From NCBI GenBank assembly GCA_019155185.1, contig CM032798.1, positions 5,779,501 through 5,843,500 of the forward strand: 64,000 nucleotides of DNA, in the 5' to 3' direction. The translations under genes and the position numbers were made by a program. The stretch comes from Beaufortia kweichowensis. Its lineage: Eukaryota > Chordata > Actinopteri > Cypriniformes > Gastromyzontidae. Every line of letters begins with the position of its first letter. Position 1 is the stretch's first letter. Positions 11,895 through 23,601 of the stretch are shown here, one piece after another. The notes below the pieces were generated by a model. That model had not been told where the DNA came from. It was given only the letters and a program-made list of their open reading frames with translations, and did no database searches.

Positions 11895-13640
11895 TAATGT
11901 ATTATCAAACCTGGTCTGGTTCTCTGTTCACCCCTGAGCTTTTGTTTGCAAAATCAGTCCTTGACTTTGGATTACTTTGAGGCCAACCTCGACTCCTTAA
12001 AATCACAGAGAATCACAAAAAGAAACTTATCACATCAAGAGACTTTGATCATTGGTGACAATTCCAGTTTTAATCACATTCGCTTTGTTAGGTTGTGTAG
12101 TTGCTTATGGGCACGTGTTTCAAATGTGCATTTCTTTTTGAAAACCATTTACTGAAAAATTAGCACAAGTATTTATTAATGACTCACATAATCTTTACCA
12201 AATCAGTAGTTTATTGCATTTTTTAGTGTGTTTATTTCATTTAAATTATGTATCTGCAACTCTATGAGCTCTTTTTTGAAGCCTGTCAGAGATTTAAAGC
12301 TGTTATCACTGATAATCAGTTTTGGAATTTATCACTTTAATGAATCATGTAAATTTTATTCTCTGTCTAAAAAATGCACAAATGCTCACATTTGACAAGA
12401 ACATGATTCATTTTCCCATGTATTAGAGTGGACCAAAGTTTTAGCTAAAACAATCCAAGAGGTTGAAAACACAACTAGTTATTTTGTTACTTTGTAGATT
12501 GAATAGGTTTTTAGTTTGTGGCTGAGCATTTTGATAAAGTGTAGCATTTTCCCCAGCTTATACTTAAACAGGAGGAAATGTGTAAATCATACTCTGTTTT
12601 ACTACCAAAGTGTTAAATTTCTCTGCATTGACATCTCATAGTGTGTTGCTTTGATTTAACATCTAAAGGTCAAAGAACAAGTCCATTCTGAATACCAAAC
12701 ATGTTCCCATCTGTTACAATGTCACACTGTGTAATGCAGAGTTCAAAATCAGCAACACCCTTGAGTTGCCTTTCACAAATAATTATACAATCAGAATATC
12801 ATTTCTTTTAAATATATTTTATGCTTTTTTTAAGCTGCTTGTACTATTTGCCTGTCAGAATGCTTATGTAATCAATCAGTAAAAATGCTGTAATATAAAT
12901 CTAATATAAATCAGGTAAATGACTGGCTTGCTGGAGAGAACCGACATCCAGAAACTATTATTTAATTCTGGAGTATAAATTTATACAGTTTCTGGCAACA
13001 CAATCTCATGGCAATTTATAACTATTTTACATTTGAGCAAATTGGTGGCTAATAATATCTCATTAATACTTTTTTCATATTTGTGTTTTGAACCTTCATG
13101 CTTGCTTTTTTCTATGAATTGTACATCTATGTAAGATTCAAATCATGCTAATATATACAAAATCTCCACATTGTAAAATAGTTATGATTTCCCATGAGAT
13201 GAGGTTGGTTCTGATGATCACAAAGACTGCTGGAGCTTTTTGAAATGAAAGATGTCAAATATCTCTCTGCACACTTCTATTAAAATCATAATATTCACAT
13301 AATACAAATGCATGGAGGTCAGTGGTTGTGCTGTGATCTTTGCATTTGTAAATGTATTTCCTTGCTATGTAGAGATGAATGACATTTAGCACCTAAAGTG
13401 CACTTTTAATTTTACGTTGTTTGGAGATTGCTAACTATCCAATTCCTAAAGCTCTATATTTGGTGTAACTATGTTTGATTTTCACAGTGTTAGCACTGAA
13501 TATGATCATGTATCGCCCATGTTGGTATGCCAAGAGAACTGCATTGTTGTGAAATATTTTTGTCTAATACTGAATTACACTATCAGTATTCACTAAAATA
13601 ACATGGGGCGTTATGTAATAAATACTGTACTTGACTTAAT
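11895..13640 (+). other. Probable lurap1 3' UTR with candidate polyA signal at 13617-13622
   Basis: AT-rich sequence follows the stop codon. AATAAA at 13617-13622 is a plausible polyadenylation signal that would give a 3' UTR of about 1.7 kb. The choice among possible signals is inference. Confidence 0.35.
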
Positions 13641-16600
13641 GTAAGATTTTAATTCTAAACACGATATGTATTGAGTTTGTATGTGCAGTCTATATGCATT
13701 CCTTGTTTTGTGTTTGTTTTGTGGAGAATAACAGAACAGTATTATAACTAAACTCCGAACAGACCATTCTTCTCACAAACACCCACTCTTGGTTAATAAT
13801 GGCTATGCCATTAGGAAAGTGTTTCCATGACTACTGAATATGTGTGCAGCGTGTATGTTGCTCAGCTGGTTGGAGGAAACGGAGACGGTACAAATCTCAG
13901 AAGCCGCTGTGTGAAGAGGAGGAGATGAGCTTTGGCAGGGAATCTGTGATGATATTAGACTGAGATGGTACGAACATGATCCAAGAGAGAGAGAGAGAGT
14001 GCTAGGAGAAATGAGACTTGTATTGGATGGAGAGAAATGTAATAAAAGATATGGAAGGAAACATTACAGACCTGATTCACATGAGGGCCCGAGTAAGATT
14101 AGATGCAGGCAAACCTCCATTCACCTCCGCACTCGAAAGACATATGGGCAGTTCCATTCAAATGTCAACCTTACCAAGAAAAACAAAGTTTTTACCAAAG
14201 GTTTTTACCATATTGATAGCTTAGATGTCAATGTTTAGTGGTTTAAATACCTAGGTTTTCTCTTTCTTGTTAGTCAGCAGTATGAGCTAACTCCTCTTAA
14301 CAAAGCAAATGACAGTGTTTGTGTTGAACATTTCAAAGCTCTTGCGCTGACAGTTTTGGTGTCAAAACAGCACAGCAGGATCTTAATTTACCTAATGGGT
14401 TCCAAATGAGAGATTTTTGCTTAGATGGCATGTCAGCTAACCCTCCTTTTTAAATGAGCTTTGTTAAATACAGACTACCTCACCTAACCACACTCCACAA
14501 CATCTGTGTACTTCATACTTAAAACAGGTTCTTTATGCTCATTCACACACAGCTGTCAGTTTTGGTGGCTTTATGATCATAAAAAAATACATTATGGCAG
14601 AAAGTCACTGTGCAAAGTAGTGTTTATGTGCAGGGTTTAGACATTTGTTTAACTTTGTGAAAATGAGGCAAGGTTTTACTATGAGTGAATGGCATTTTAT
14701 TTCCTATTACTTCAGCAAAATTGTTGGCAGCTATGGACAAACTTGATGCCAGCGCCTAAGAAAGTTACTTTCAAGTTGTTGTCAGCTATTTAAATCAGAC
14801 CACCCATTTGGAGGAATTATATAGCCTATGTATTTAGTGTGTTGCCAAGTATACAAAAAAAGGACCTTTCACACAACAGTCGTAAAATGCTACAGTTCAC
14901 TCTCAGAATCCACATATTGTGTATTTTACTACATAAAAATTGACAGACAAAGTTATTTTAAGTGAAATAATCAAGGCTTTACAGATTGAAAGTATATATA
15001 CTCTAGTGCAAATACATTGTAAGTAACTGTAGTCAAATTATTTCAAATGGAGAGTAATCCCTCACTTTAATTTAAGGGGAAAAGTAAATTAATTACAGTA
15101 AAATTAAGAAAATCTATTAGGCTGTGTCATGCTTCACCTCCTAAAATAACCCTCTAAACAGTCTGATTTTCCCACACTCCAGCTAATGTCCAGCTAGTCT
15201 TCACTAAGATTAATATGCAAGTCACAAACTGTAAGACTCTGCTAAGATGCTTTAAAGAGGCTTTTGACTGCTTTGGAGACCTTTGCAGAAGCATTTATCG
15301 GGAATTCCAGTATGTTTTTCTTTTGGCCATGGGAATTAAGGAACTCAGAAAAAGATGAAAGAAATATCCGCCTCTATTTTCCTGAAGAGCCCTTGATCTC
15401 ATGCTACTGTTTGTCAGCGCCTGACCATTACTGTCGGAAGGGGGGTTGCTCAGAGTTTGCACAAGTTTTCTTCACTCCTGTCATTTATGCATTTCCTGTT
15501 TGCCCCAGAAATGATGGAAAATGCTTGTGGGAAAGTTTTCATGATGATCCATAGTCTACATTATTTATAATATTCAAGTTTTGCTCTATGGCTGTGACCA
15601 AAAGATTACATCACTGTTGAATTGTGGTTACACTTGTATGGTAGAAATGCCTTATAATGAACCTCTGCACTTTATGTGTCATTGTGCACAACCAAATACT
15701 GGGAATTATTTGTTTTGTTTGGATAGAAGAGTGTTTGACTTGAAGAGAAAACTCGGACCACTAACCACACTGGCTTTTATAAAGGCAAAGCTGGAGCGTG
15801 TGGAGATGGTGAGATGCTGATCATATCCCAACAGCCACTGAAGCCACAGAGAGACTGTATCAGGCTCCAATAATCACACAAAAAGTGAAAGTTAGTAAAA
15901 ATGTGCATCATGTGATTTATAGATTGGACACAAATATTGACAGGAACTTCATGCACAGCAAACAGTATTCACTATAAAATAAATATTTCCAGCAATAAAT
16001 AAAGTTTAAAGCAATATGAATATACTAACAATTACATCTAAGGGCTTTTAAGAGATTTCTTGCAACTGACCCCTTGCTGCAGTCAAAGGTCTGGCAAGAC
16101 CATAAAACTCACATTCCTTTTGAAAACCACGAAGGGGATGCAGATTCACGATAATGATAACTGATATTGTTTTACAGTGCTGTTATTGCAGGTTTTGTGT
16201 CTAAAATTCAGTTACAGGTTCCATTTGTGTGCTCAACCATAATTTTCCAGAAAAGGTTCTGGCACCTGTAGCATAGAGTTAAATCTTATGATTTACAATG
16301 ACTTTGATGCCTGCCACGAAATCTCATTTTCCATTCGGGTTGTCCATTTGAGAAGCTATTTTGGTTAAGCGCTTTTATCCAGCGCTTGCGCATGCTGACT
16401 TAAAAAAAGACATTTGCACATATTTTCCAGATATCATGTAGAATGTACAGTGTGAATTATGAAGTCCATATATATTCTGCATACACTGGCCACTTAAATA
16501 TTTACATAAATGCATGTGCAGTGTTGTGCAAAATTATATTGCTTTAAAGCCCCAGACTCCAGAGGAGGTATCTTAAACAGAAAATCTCTTTAGTTAACCA

Positions 16601-18624
16601 CATGAGACAAACAGTCATGCCGTAAGTCTTTCCTTGACTGCGGCCTAACCGCAGCTTGCCTTTCTCTTTGTTCCGGCTCACAGCAGCACAAACATCCCTA
16701 TCCACTTCAGAGGAGAGAAAATCAGCTCTGTGTTTGTGTTAACTTTAAGAAGTATCACACAAAATTACAGTACATTTTATTACAGTAAATTACAGTTTTT
16801 GTGGATATTTACAGTATAATATAATCATTAGTCATCTCTTAACTTATTATGCTGTAATGTTCATCAAGGGGCTGGCAGAATGGGGTGTTTTCCTTTAGAG
16901 ATGTCCAGTTGAGTGGGAGCAAGGGTGAAGCGAACAAAGGGGCAGAAACAGGCCGCGCTGTTCCCACACTATGATGTAATCAGGCAGTGGCAGGGGGCAG
17001 AGGATCCTCCAAGATTTACTGAAGACTTAATGGATAACAGACAGAAAGACATAATAACATCTCAAGATTGTATTTATCTTTCTTTGTGAGAGTTAAAAGG
17101 GCACATGAAGATCCTGTGATAGATTGAGATGAGATCTCAATACATAAACTCATGAAAGGCATGAAAGGTTTGAGAAACTATAATTCAAGCATTTACACAA
17201 ATGCATACTTGTAACTCTACATTAAATTCATGTTTTAAATGTTTGAATTATTAAACAAACAAATTTGGTGAAACAATTGATTTATGTAGCATAATAGTGT
17301 AATATTCAAATAGTCTTGTCAATTGCAAGAGTTTGTGAATGTCCATTCACATATGTCTTAAATACCACATTCATTAAAAACTAATGTGTAAAGTTGTTAT
17401 AATGGACACAAGGGAGGGCAGGTCTATGTCTCAGCGTGTAGTTTAGGAAAAACACAGTCACAGAAAGTGCAGCAAGGAGGGTAGGAGACTTTATCTCGTC
17501 TTTATTGGTCTCTGCTTGACTACTGATGCTGAAATGTGAAAGCTGAAGAAAAAGGAAGACTTAAAGAGTCAAATAAAACAAGACGAGGCCAAATTCTGTG
17601 TTTAAGAGAAAATCCTGAGAGAATGAATATTATGAAATATATTATTATAAATTAATAGCCTATTTATTTTGCTGTCCTTGACAATGATTCAATGCTTAGT
17701 TGCATCAAGCATTATTTTCCCATGCTATTGCTGACGTGTGTACCATTTCTAAAAATAATAAGGTTGTAAGGTTGTAATTTAAACTTGGAGTGAAAGTGTA
17801 CAATATTTATAGCTTTTCCTTATTCTTTCACTCTGGATTTTTTCCTTAGGTTAGATTTAGAGATTATCATTCCATATCATGAACACAGTAGTAGCCCCAA
17901 AGCAACAAATACAAAACTCCCAAATAATTGTTGTTTTTTGGACACTGGAATATGTTTGCATTCTGTAATAGTTTGACATCCGACCCAGATAAACTGTGCT
18001 TTCTACAGATCCTTTCACAGCCTAATTCTTGGAAACCTCTGGAGTAAGCTGCACAGGTGGAAAAATATATAACTCTCCGTTATAGAATAAAACTATGGGT
18101 CAGACACTGAAATATAATTCTCTGTAATTTGACAGCATTTTGAGCATACCTCAGGGTCCTGTGGCGGTTTGAGGAAGGATTAATATCTTAAGTGGAATCT
18201 CGGCCTCCTTTGTGTATAATACAGAGGTTTCCAGACTGTAATTCTTCACAGACGAAAGGTTGGTATCTCCTGGCTTTAAAAGAACTCTCACATGTGCATT
18301 TTTCTCCATCTGCCTTATCTCTCCCTCAGTTGAGCAGCCATCAACATTCATACACAGACACATACTCACTGTTTCGATTCATTTCAATTTTCTTGGAATC
18401 AGTACCTGCGGAGGAGAGTCAGAAAAATCGATATAATAAAATAGTTGTTACTGTATATCAGTATCAGAGGCGGCATTGATGCAGCTTTTGTCCTATGCAA
18501 ATAAAATGCAACTTGTATTTCTTATATTTATAATTTCAAATATAAACAACATATCATTATTTCTATGCAGTTGCCTGTTAAACAATAAAAAGACTTTGCA
18601 AATACACCTTTTGTGCTACTGTAC

Positions 18625-18693
<69 letters not shown>

Positions 18694-18718
18694 TAGATAG
18701 ATATATATATATATATAT

Positions 18719-18784
<66 letters not shown>

Positions 18785-20257
18785 CCATAGCTCCATTACC
18801 ATTGGCTAGTTGAGAGGTGACCATCTGGCATGAAACAACTGGAAAAAGAAAGGACTTCATTAAATGAGAACAGCAAATTCTTATGCATTACTTAATTACA
18901 TTTATTGAACCATTGAGGCAATGGAGCCACTAGGGAGTTTTGTAGCAGATTAAACTGGGGTCATGACCTTTAGGGTCCCAGTAGGGAATTTCTGTATAAA
19001 ACACCTTTATTGACAGAAATATATACATATAGGTGCTGTGTATTTTAGCTCGTGACAGAGACAATCCCTCGAGTGTCCACACACTGTATATGGTCATAAG
19101 CCATTTTCAATGCTGACAGATGAAATTGAACAGAGGACTAATTTAATTAAAAGTCACATAATGCACACTGAACACATGGAGAATCATTCTTGATAAGGAG
19201 TGCTTACGTACCAGGCCTCCCGAAATCCCTTCAGTGTTTCTTAGCTCAGTGGAATGTGGGGAGTCTTGACTGATTGAAGAAAAGAAATCCAGCGGCGTCC
19301 TACAACAGCTGCTTTAACCATTAGAAACTCAAGATAATAATAGCACAGATATTGTGAACTTTGAAATGTTTAAAAAGCAGAATATAATAATAACTTTCCT
19401 TGTAAAAAATTCAACAACAGACTACCGCTTACTTACAATGTTAAAATGTGGCACTTTCACTCCTGTTGGGAGAAAAATGTGATAATCGCCTCTAATTTGC
19501 GGTTTTAGTGAAATGACTTTAATGAGGGGGTTTTATGCCCATGTGCAGCTTTAAAGATCATTAATGATTACAACAGCAATTTTGCTCTATTAAGATCTCC
19601 ACCTCATTAATGTTTCACATCTGATAAATTTCAACTAATCGTGCATTGCATCCATTTAAAACATCAAGAGTGCTTTAAATTGAGTGCACCAGAATAATTT
19701 TGCAGATGTAAAGTTAACTTCTTTAACTAATTATAGCACTTTTCCATTGTTTAACTTTACAGGAATAAACTGAAGCAATGTAAGCATATTATATGGGCTA
19801 TTCATTGCTTCTGTTTTGTGCATTTTATTTTACAAAATTCAAAGCATACTATGAACTATGTTGCCTCTCAACAACGTGTTTTTGTCACATCCATAACGCA
19901 TGTATATTTCCATTTTTAAAAATAAATTACTCATGCATAGACTAAAATTTTGAATGAACTTTATCAACAGGGGTTCAGTAAAATATAAACAAATAGTTCA
20001 ATATATTAGTAATAAATACATTCTGTGAGAATTTATATTTCATGTGTTGACTGAAAATGTCACAGCCATAACGCTGAAATTATAATAATAATAATAAAGT
20101 ATTTAAGTGCAAAAATATATATTATATCTACAAGTATGACGTTTGTATTGACACTTTTGTAGAAGTTTGCCATCTACTGGACAGTTTATACATCCGTTAT
20201 AGTTTTCAGATTGTACAGTGTTAATTTAAAACGTGAACTCAAACTCTATAATGAAAA
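13641..20257. other. Gene-poor intergenic region between convergent lurap1 and wwc3
   Basis: I see no open frame with family motifs, flanking splice sites or codon bias. Frames at 13999-14238, 15264-15554 and 15581-15820 look like chance. Apart from the microsatellite at 18624-18784 it is unremarkable AT-rich DNA. Confidence 0.55.
18624..18784. repeat. Compound microsatellite, (AT)n and (GATA)n
   Basis: Alternating AT runs and GATA runs: AT to about 18656, GATA to about 18692, AT again to 18720, then GATA to 18784. The frames translating as repeated YLSI or IYIY are repeat artefacts. Confidence 0.97.
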
Positions 20258-20462
20258 TACTCTTAAAAGACTCCTAAAAAAAAAGGTGCAAAAAGGTTCT
20301 TAACAGAACAATTTTTTTTCTTACGTTTATATACACTGCAGGACTTTTATTCCACTACAAAGAACCCTTTGTGCAAGAGAAATATTCTGTGCATGTTAAA
20401 GGTTTCTTCTGAAACAATACAGCCTGACAAAGAACCTCTTGTAAACCTTTTTTGTAAGAGTA
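20258..20462. mobile_element. Short MITE-like element with TACTCTTA ends
   Basis: The left end TACTCTTAAAAG and the right end TTTTGTAAGAGTA form an imperfect terminal inverted repeat flanked by TA. Internal words AAAAGGTTCTT and AAAGAACC recur in both orientations, giving a palindromic element of about 205 bp without coding capacity. This AAGGTTCTT-type family is common in fish genomes; the superfamily is not assigned. Confidence 0.6.
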
Positions 20463-21341
20463 TGTTATCTATATTGAATGCAACCGTTTATCTGTAAATA
20501 AACAAATAAATGGCCCAAACTTGAAAGATCATTATTCAAAAACAGCTGCACTTTTACTGTTTAATGCTTCATAAGAGGCAACACTGCAGATGTTTGTACA
20601 TATAGCATAAAAAAACTGAAACAGTGTTTCATATATTCATCTATATATTGAAAAGTACAAGTAATAATTAATATTAATAATTTTAATAGAATAACAGCAC
20701 AAGGGACAACGACAACTGCAATAAAAGTGGATCAAAAAGTGACATTTTAAGTAAATAACTTTAAAGAATCAGGTAACAGAAACAAAATCAGCCAAAATTT
20801 CCATTCTACTGTACGTCCAAAAACACTTACAGTAAGTGCTATTTGTTTTAAGCTTTATAAAATACATTAAAAAGCAGGGAGCGTTTTTATTTCCTTCAAG
20901 GAAAAGTACTATAAAATAAGTTACAGTACAGTGAATTTGTCTAAACTGACTTTGTTCCCGTCTTCCAGCCTTAAGTAAGCGTAGACATCGAAATATCAGA
21001 AGTACATCATACAGGAGTAAAAAGATGCTTTGTTCTTTTATAAAACAGTCATTTTCCCCTTTAAACAAGCAGGAAAACTTGCCAAGATGTCAATAATTAC
21101 ATAAAATATAGGTGTACGTGTTCATTATTACTATCACACACACACACTCGCGATTACTCACGCGCTCACACACACACACGCTTGTTTTGTACAGCTTCTG
21201 TTGTTCAAATGTTGCATATCAAATAACTTTTCATCTTTGTGCTGAAATAACTACATTTCTGTTCTAATTACTTCATGGGCATGAATACAAAAAACAAAAA
21301 AGACAGATTCTTCATATTGGATAGTGTGGCCATGGGAGAGC
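20463..21341 (-). other. Probable wwc3 3' UTR
   Basis: Region downstream of the wwc3 stop. It contains a (CA)n stretch around 21134-21180. TTTATT (AATAAA on the minus strand) occurs near 20885 and again farther left near 20345, so the cleavage site is uncertain. Confidence 0.4.
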
Positions 21342-23601
21342 TCACACGTCGTCGGCTGGCAGGGGCGGGATGTTGAATCTTGGTCTAGTAAAGAAAGCCA
21401 TCTTCTCTCTGTATCGAAAAAGCATGGGAAATTTAACATCCATTAGATAACATGATTATTTATTGTTTCATATTTTAGTGCTTCCCAACTTATTCCAAAT
21501 AGATACAGATAACAGTTTATTCATTGCCTTATCACGGTATTACAACTTTTAACATCCACTTATGGATGTTTATAAGTATTGTTTTAAGTATTGTTGAGTG
21601 TGATCCTGTCTGTAAAATCCAGTTCTCATGATCTGGTTATTAGAAAACAAGCATCAAAGTTTGTTTTCTATCATTAAGTTCAGTTTAATTTTATTCTCTG
21701 ACATGTCCTTACTAAGTCAATATTAAAGGAATAGTTAAACCAAAAATGGACCCCGTGACCATAGTAATTTTTATTCCTACTATGGAAAGTCAATAGGGTC
21801 CAATTTTTGAGTGAACTATTCCTTTAAAGATATCAATGTTATAGTTTTACAGAATGTTCTTTACATTATGTGGGATGAATTTATGTGGATAAAGTAAACC
21901 ACAAAAAAAATGGTTTTCAAACATATTTACACTTTTATTCACATATTTAACTTTAAAGCATATGCCATTTCAAATAACTTAAACTATGAAAATAAATGGT
22001 GACATCAAAAATGGCATATACAGTATGTGATATATTGAGTAAATCAGTGCAGTGCATTTTTATATGATGGACTTACTTGAACGTCTGCACAGGAAGGGGC
22101 TCTTTGTGGCTCTGGCCCCTCATTTGCAAAACCTCTTTAGAAGCTTTACGTAACCTCCTCTCAGCAGCTTCCTCCTGCCTCTGCTCCTGCCTACTCTGCT
22201 TGGACTGAGAGATAGATAGAGAGCGAGAGAAAGAGAGAGGCCAAAAAGAAATGAAAATAACAATAAGATGGTAAATTATAAATCTGGCTCTAAACACACA
22301 TTGATGTAGAACAAGCCAGTACCTGTCTTTGAGCCTCGCGGAGCAGGTTTCGGAAATGTTCGTCTCTCAGGGCCCAGTGAGGGAGATCTGCGGGGCCACG
22401 GTGACCCTGCATGGGCTCCTCCAGCCGCAGTTTAAGCTCCCGCAGCGCCGCCAGCTCCTCGCTCAGCTGCCTCTGTCGTGTACGGCAGGCCTGAAGGTCC
22501 AGCTCCAGGTCCAGAGAGGTACGTGTGGGCTGCTCAGCCAGAGACGAGCGGTGAGACTGCTGCTGTCACATCAAACATGCGTTAGTACAATTCCAACGCA
22601 GAAGATAAGAAATGTGCAATGTATGTCATTTTAACCTGTTTATATCGCAGAGTTCTTCGCTCCAGAGTGTTTCTGATGAAGGGGGATTTCTTTGGTAGAG
22701 TGGAGCTATCGCTGTCACTACGATACAACTGTTAAAGAGAAAAGTGATTGTGTTTTATTAGTATCTATATGTATTTCCGAACAGAAATAAAGTTAAATTG
22801 GGTTCGACAAGAACGTGATTAAAATGGAATTAAACAGAAAACCCTCAGTGTCTGTGTAAAGCATGTGTTTTGACTTACCCTACAGACATACTGACTACGT
22901 GCTCCAGGTGAGAAGGTCTGAGATCTGACTATTGTACTGCTGCGCATGAACGGTGAGCTGTGACCCCAGCGTCCCGTCCTTTCCTTCGGCCGCATTCTCA
23001 TTGGCTCTGGAAAGACACCTTCTGTGTTGGTTGCCTTGTCCACCTAAAGTTTAACCAAATATCGTTTCAATAGTCTGAATGCAAATTTTTACTTTATCAC
23101 AGTCATTTTGGACAAATGTTATTGAAATAAACTTAATAACATTTTACTGAAAATAACTCATTAACCCATTGCAAGTTCTTCTAAGTTTCAATTGGATTAG
23201 TATTTTTATAATGACTAACGCTATCCTGCAGTTGCGACATTTTGAAATACATCACAATACCTTTACAGCAATATTTCTCTCTGTGGGCTGTAGACAGCGT
23301 CTCCCAGAGGTCATGCAGATGCCTTCAGCGCACAAACCCTCGGGACAGGGTACAACAAACGCTGTACTGTTACTGCAGCCACTGTCCACAGACTCAGCCT
23401 GCCAACTCCTACACAACACAGAAGAAGACAAGGAGAACTCTACCAAGAGCACCAGAAATATATCTTTTTTTGATAAAGACATTGTGCAAACCTCTCAGAA
23501 ACCGCCTCCCCCTGGTCTTCCTTCCGTTCCAGCTCCTCCAGGCCATCTTCACTCCTCTGTAACTCTTTCTTCATCTCCTCCAAATGAGTCACCACTGACA
23601 A
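21342..23601 (-). CDS. wwc3: wwc3 exons 17-23: C-terminal region and PDZ ligand
   Basis: Exons: 23492-23601, 23261-23408, 22879-23043, 22636-22728, 22323-22562, 22077-22204 and 21342-21408; residues 834-1149. Recognisable segments are ELERKEDQGEAVSER, SWQAESVDSGCSNST, VDKATNTEGVFPEP, RSSTIVRSQTFSPGARSQYV, RSDSDSSTLPKKSPFIRNTL, TRTSLDLELDLQACRTRQRQ, LRGQSHKEPL-like text (MRGQSHKEPLPVQTF) and EKMAFFTRPRFNIPPLPADD ending in V. These align segment by segment with WWC2 and KIBRA, including the aPKC-binding neighbourhood and the PDZ-ligand end. The right edge of exon 21 could be 22559 instead of 22562 (CAGCAG acceptor). Confidence 0.93.

Noticed and set aside
15264..15820. Two plus-strand frames in the lurap1-wwc3 interval
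   Set aside because: No recognisable motif, no splice sites, no codon bias; best explained by chance.
18578..18860. Open frames encoding repeated YLSI and IYIY
   Set aside because: They are translations of the AT/GATA microsatellite.
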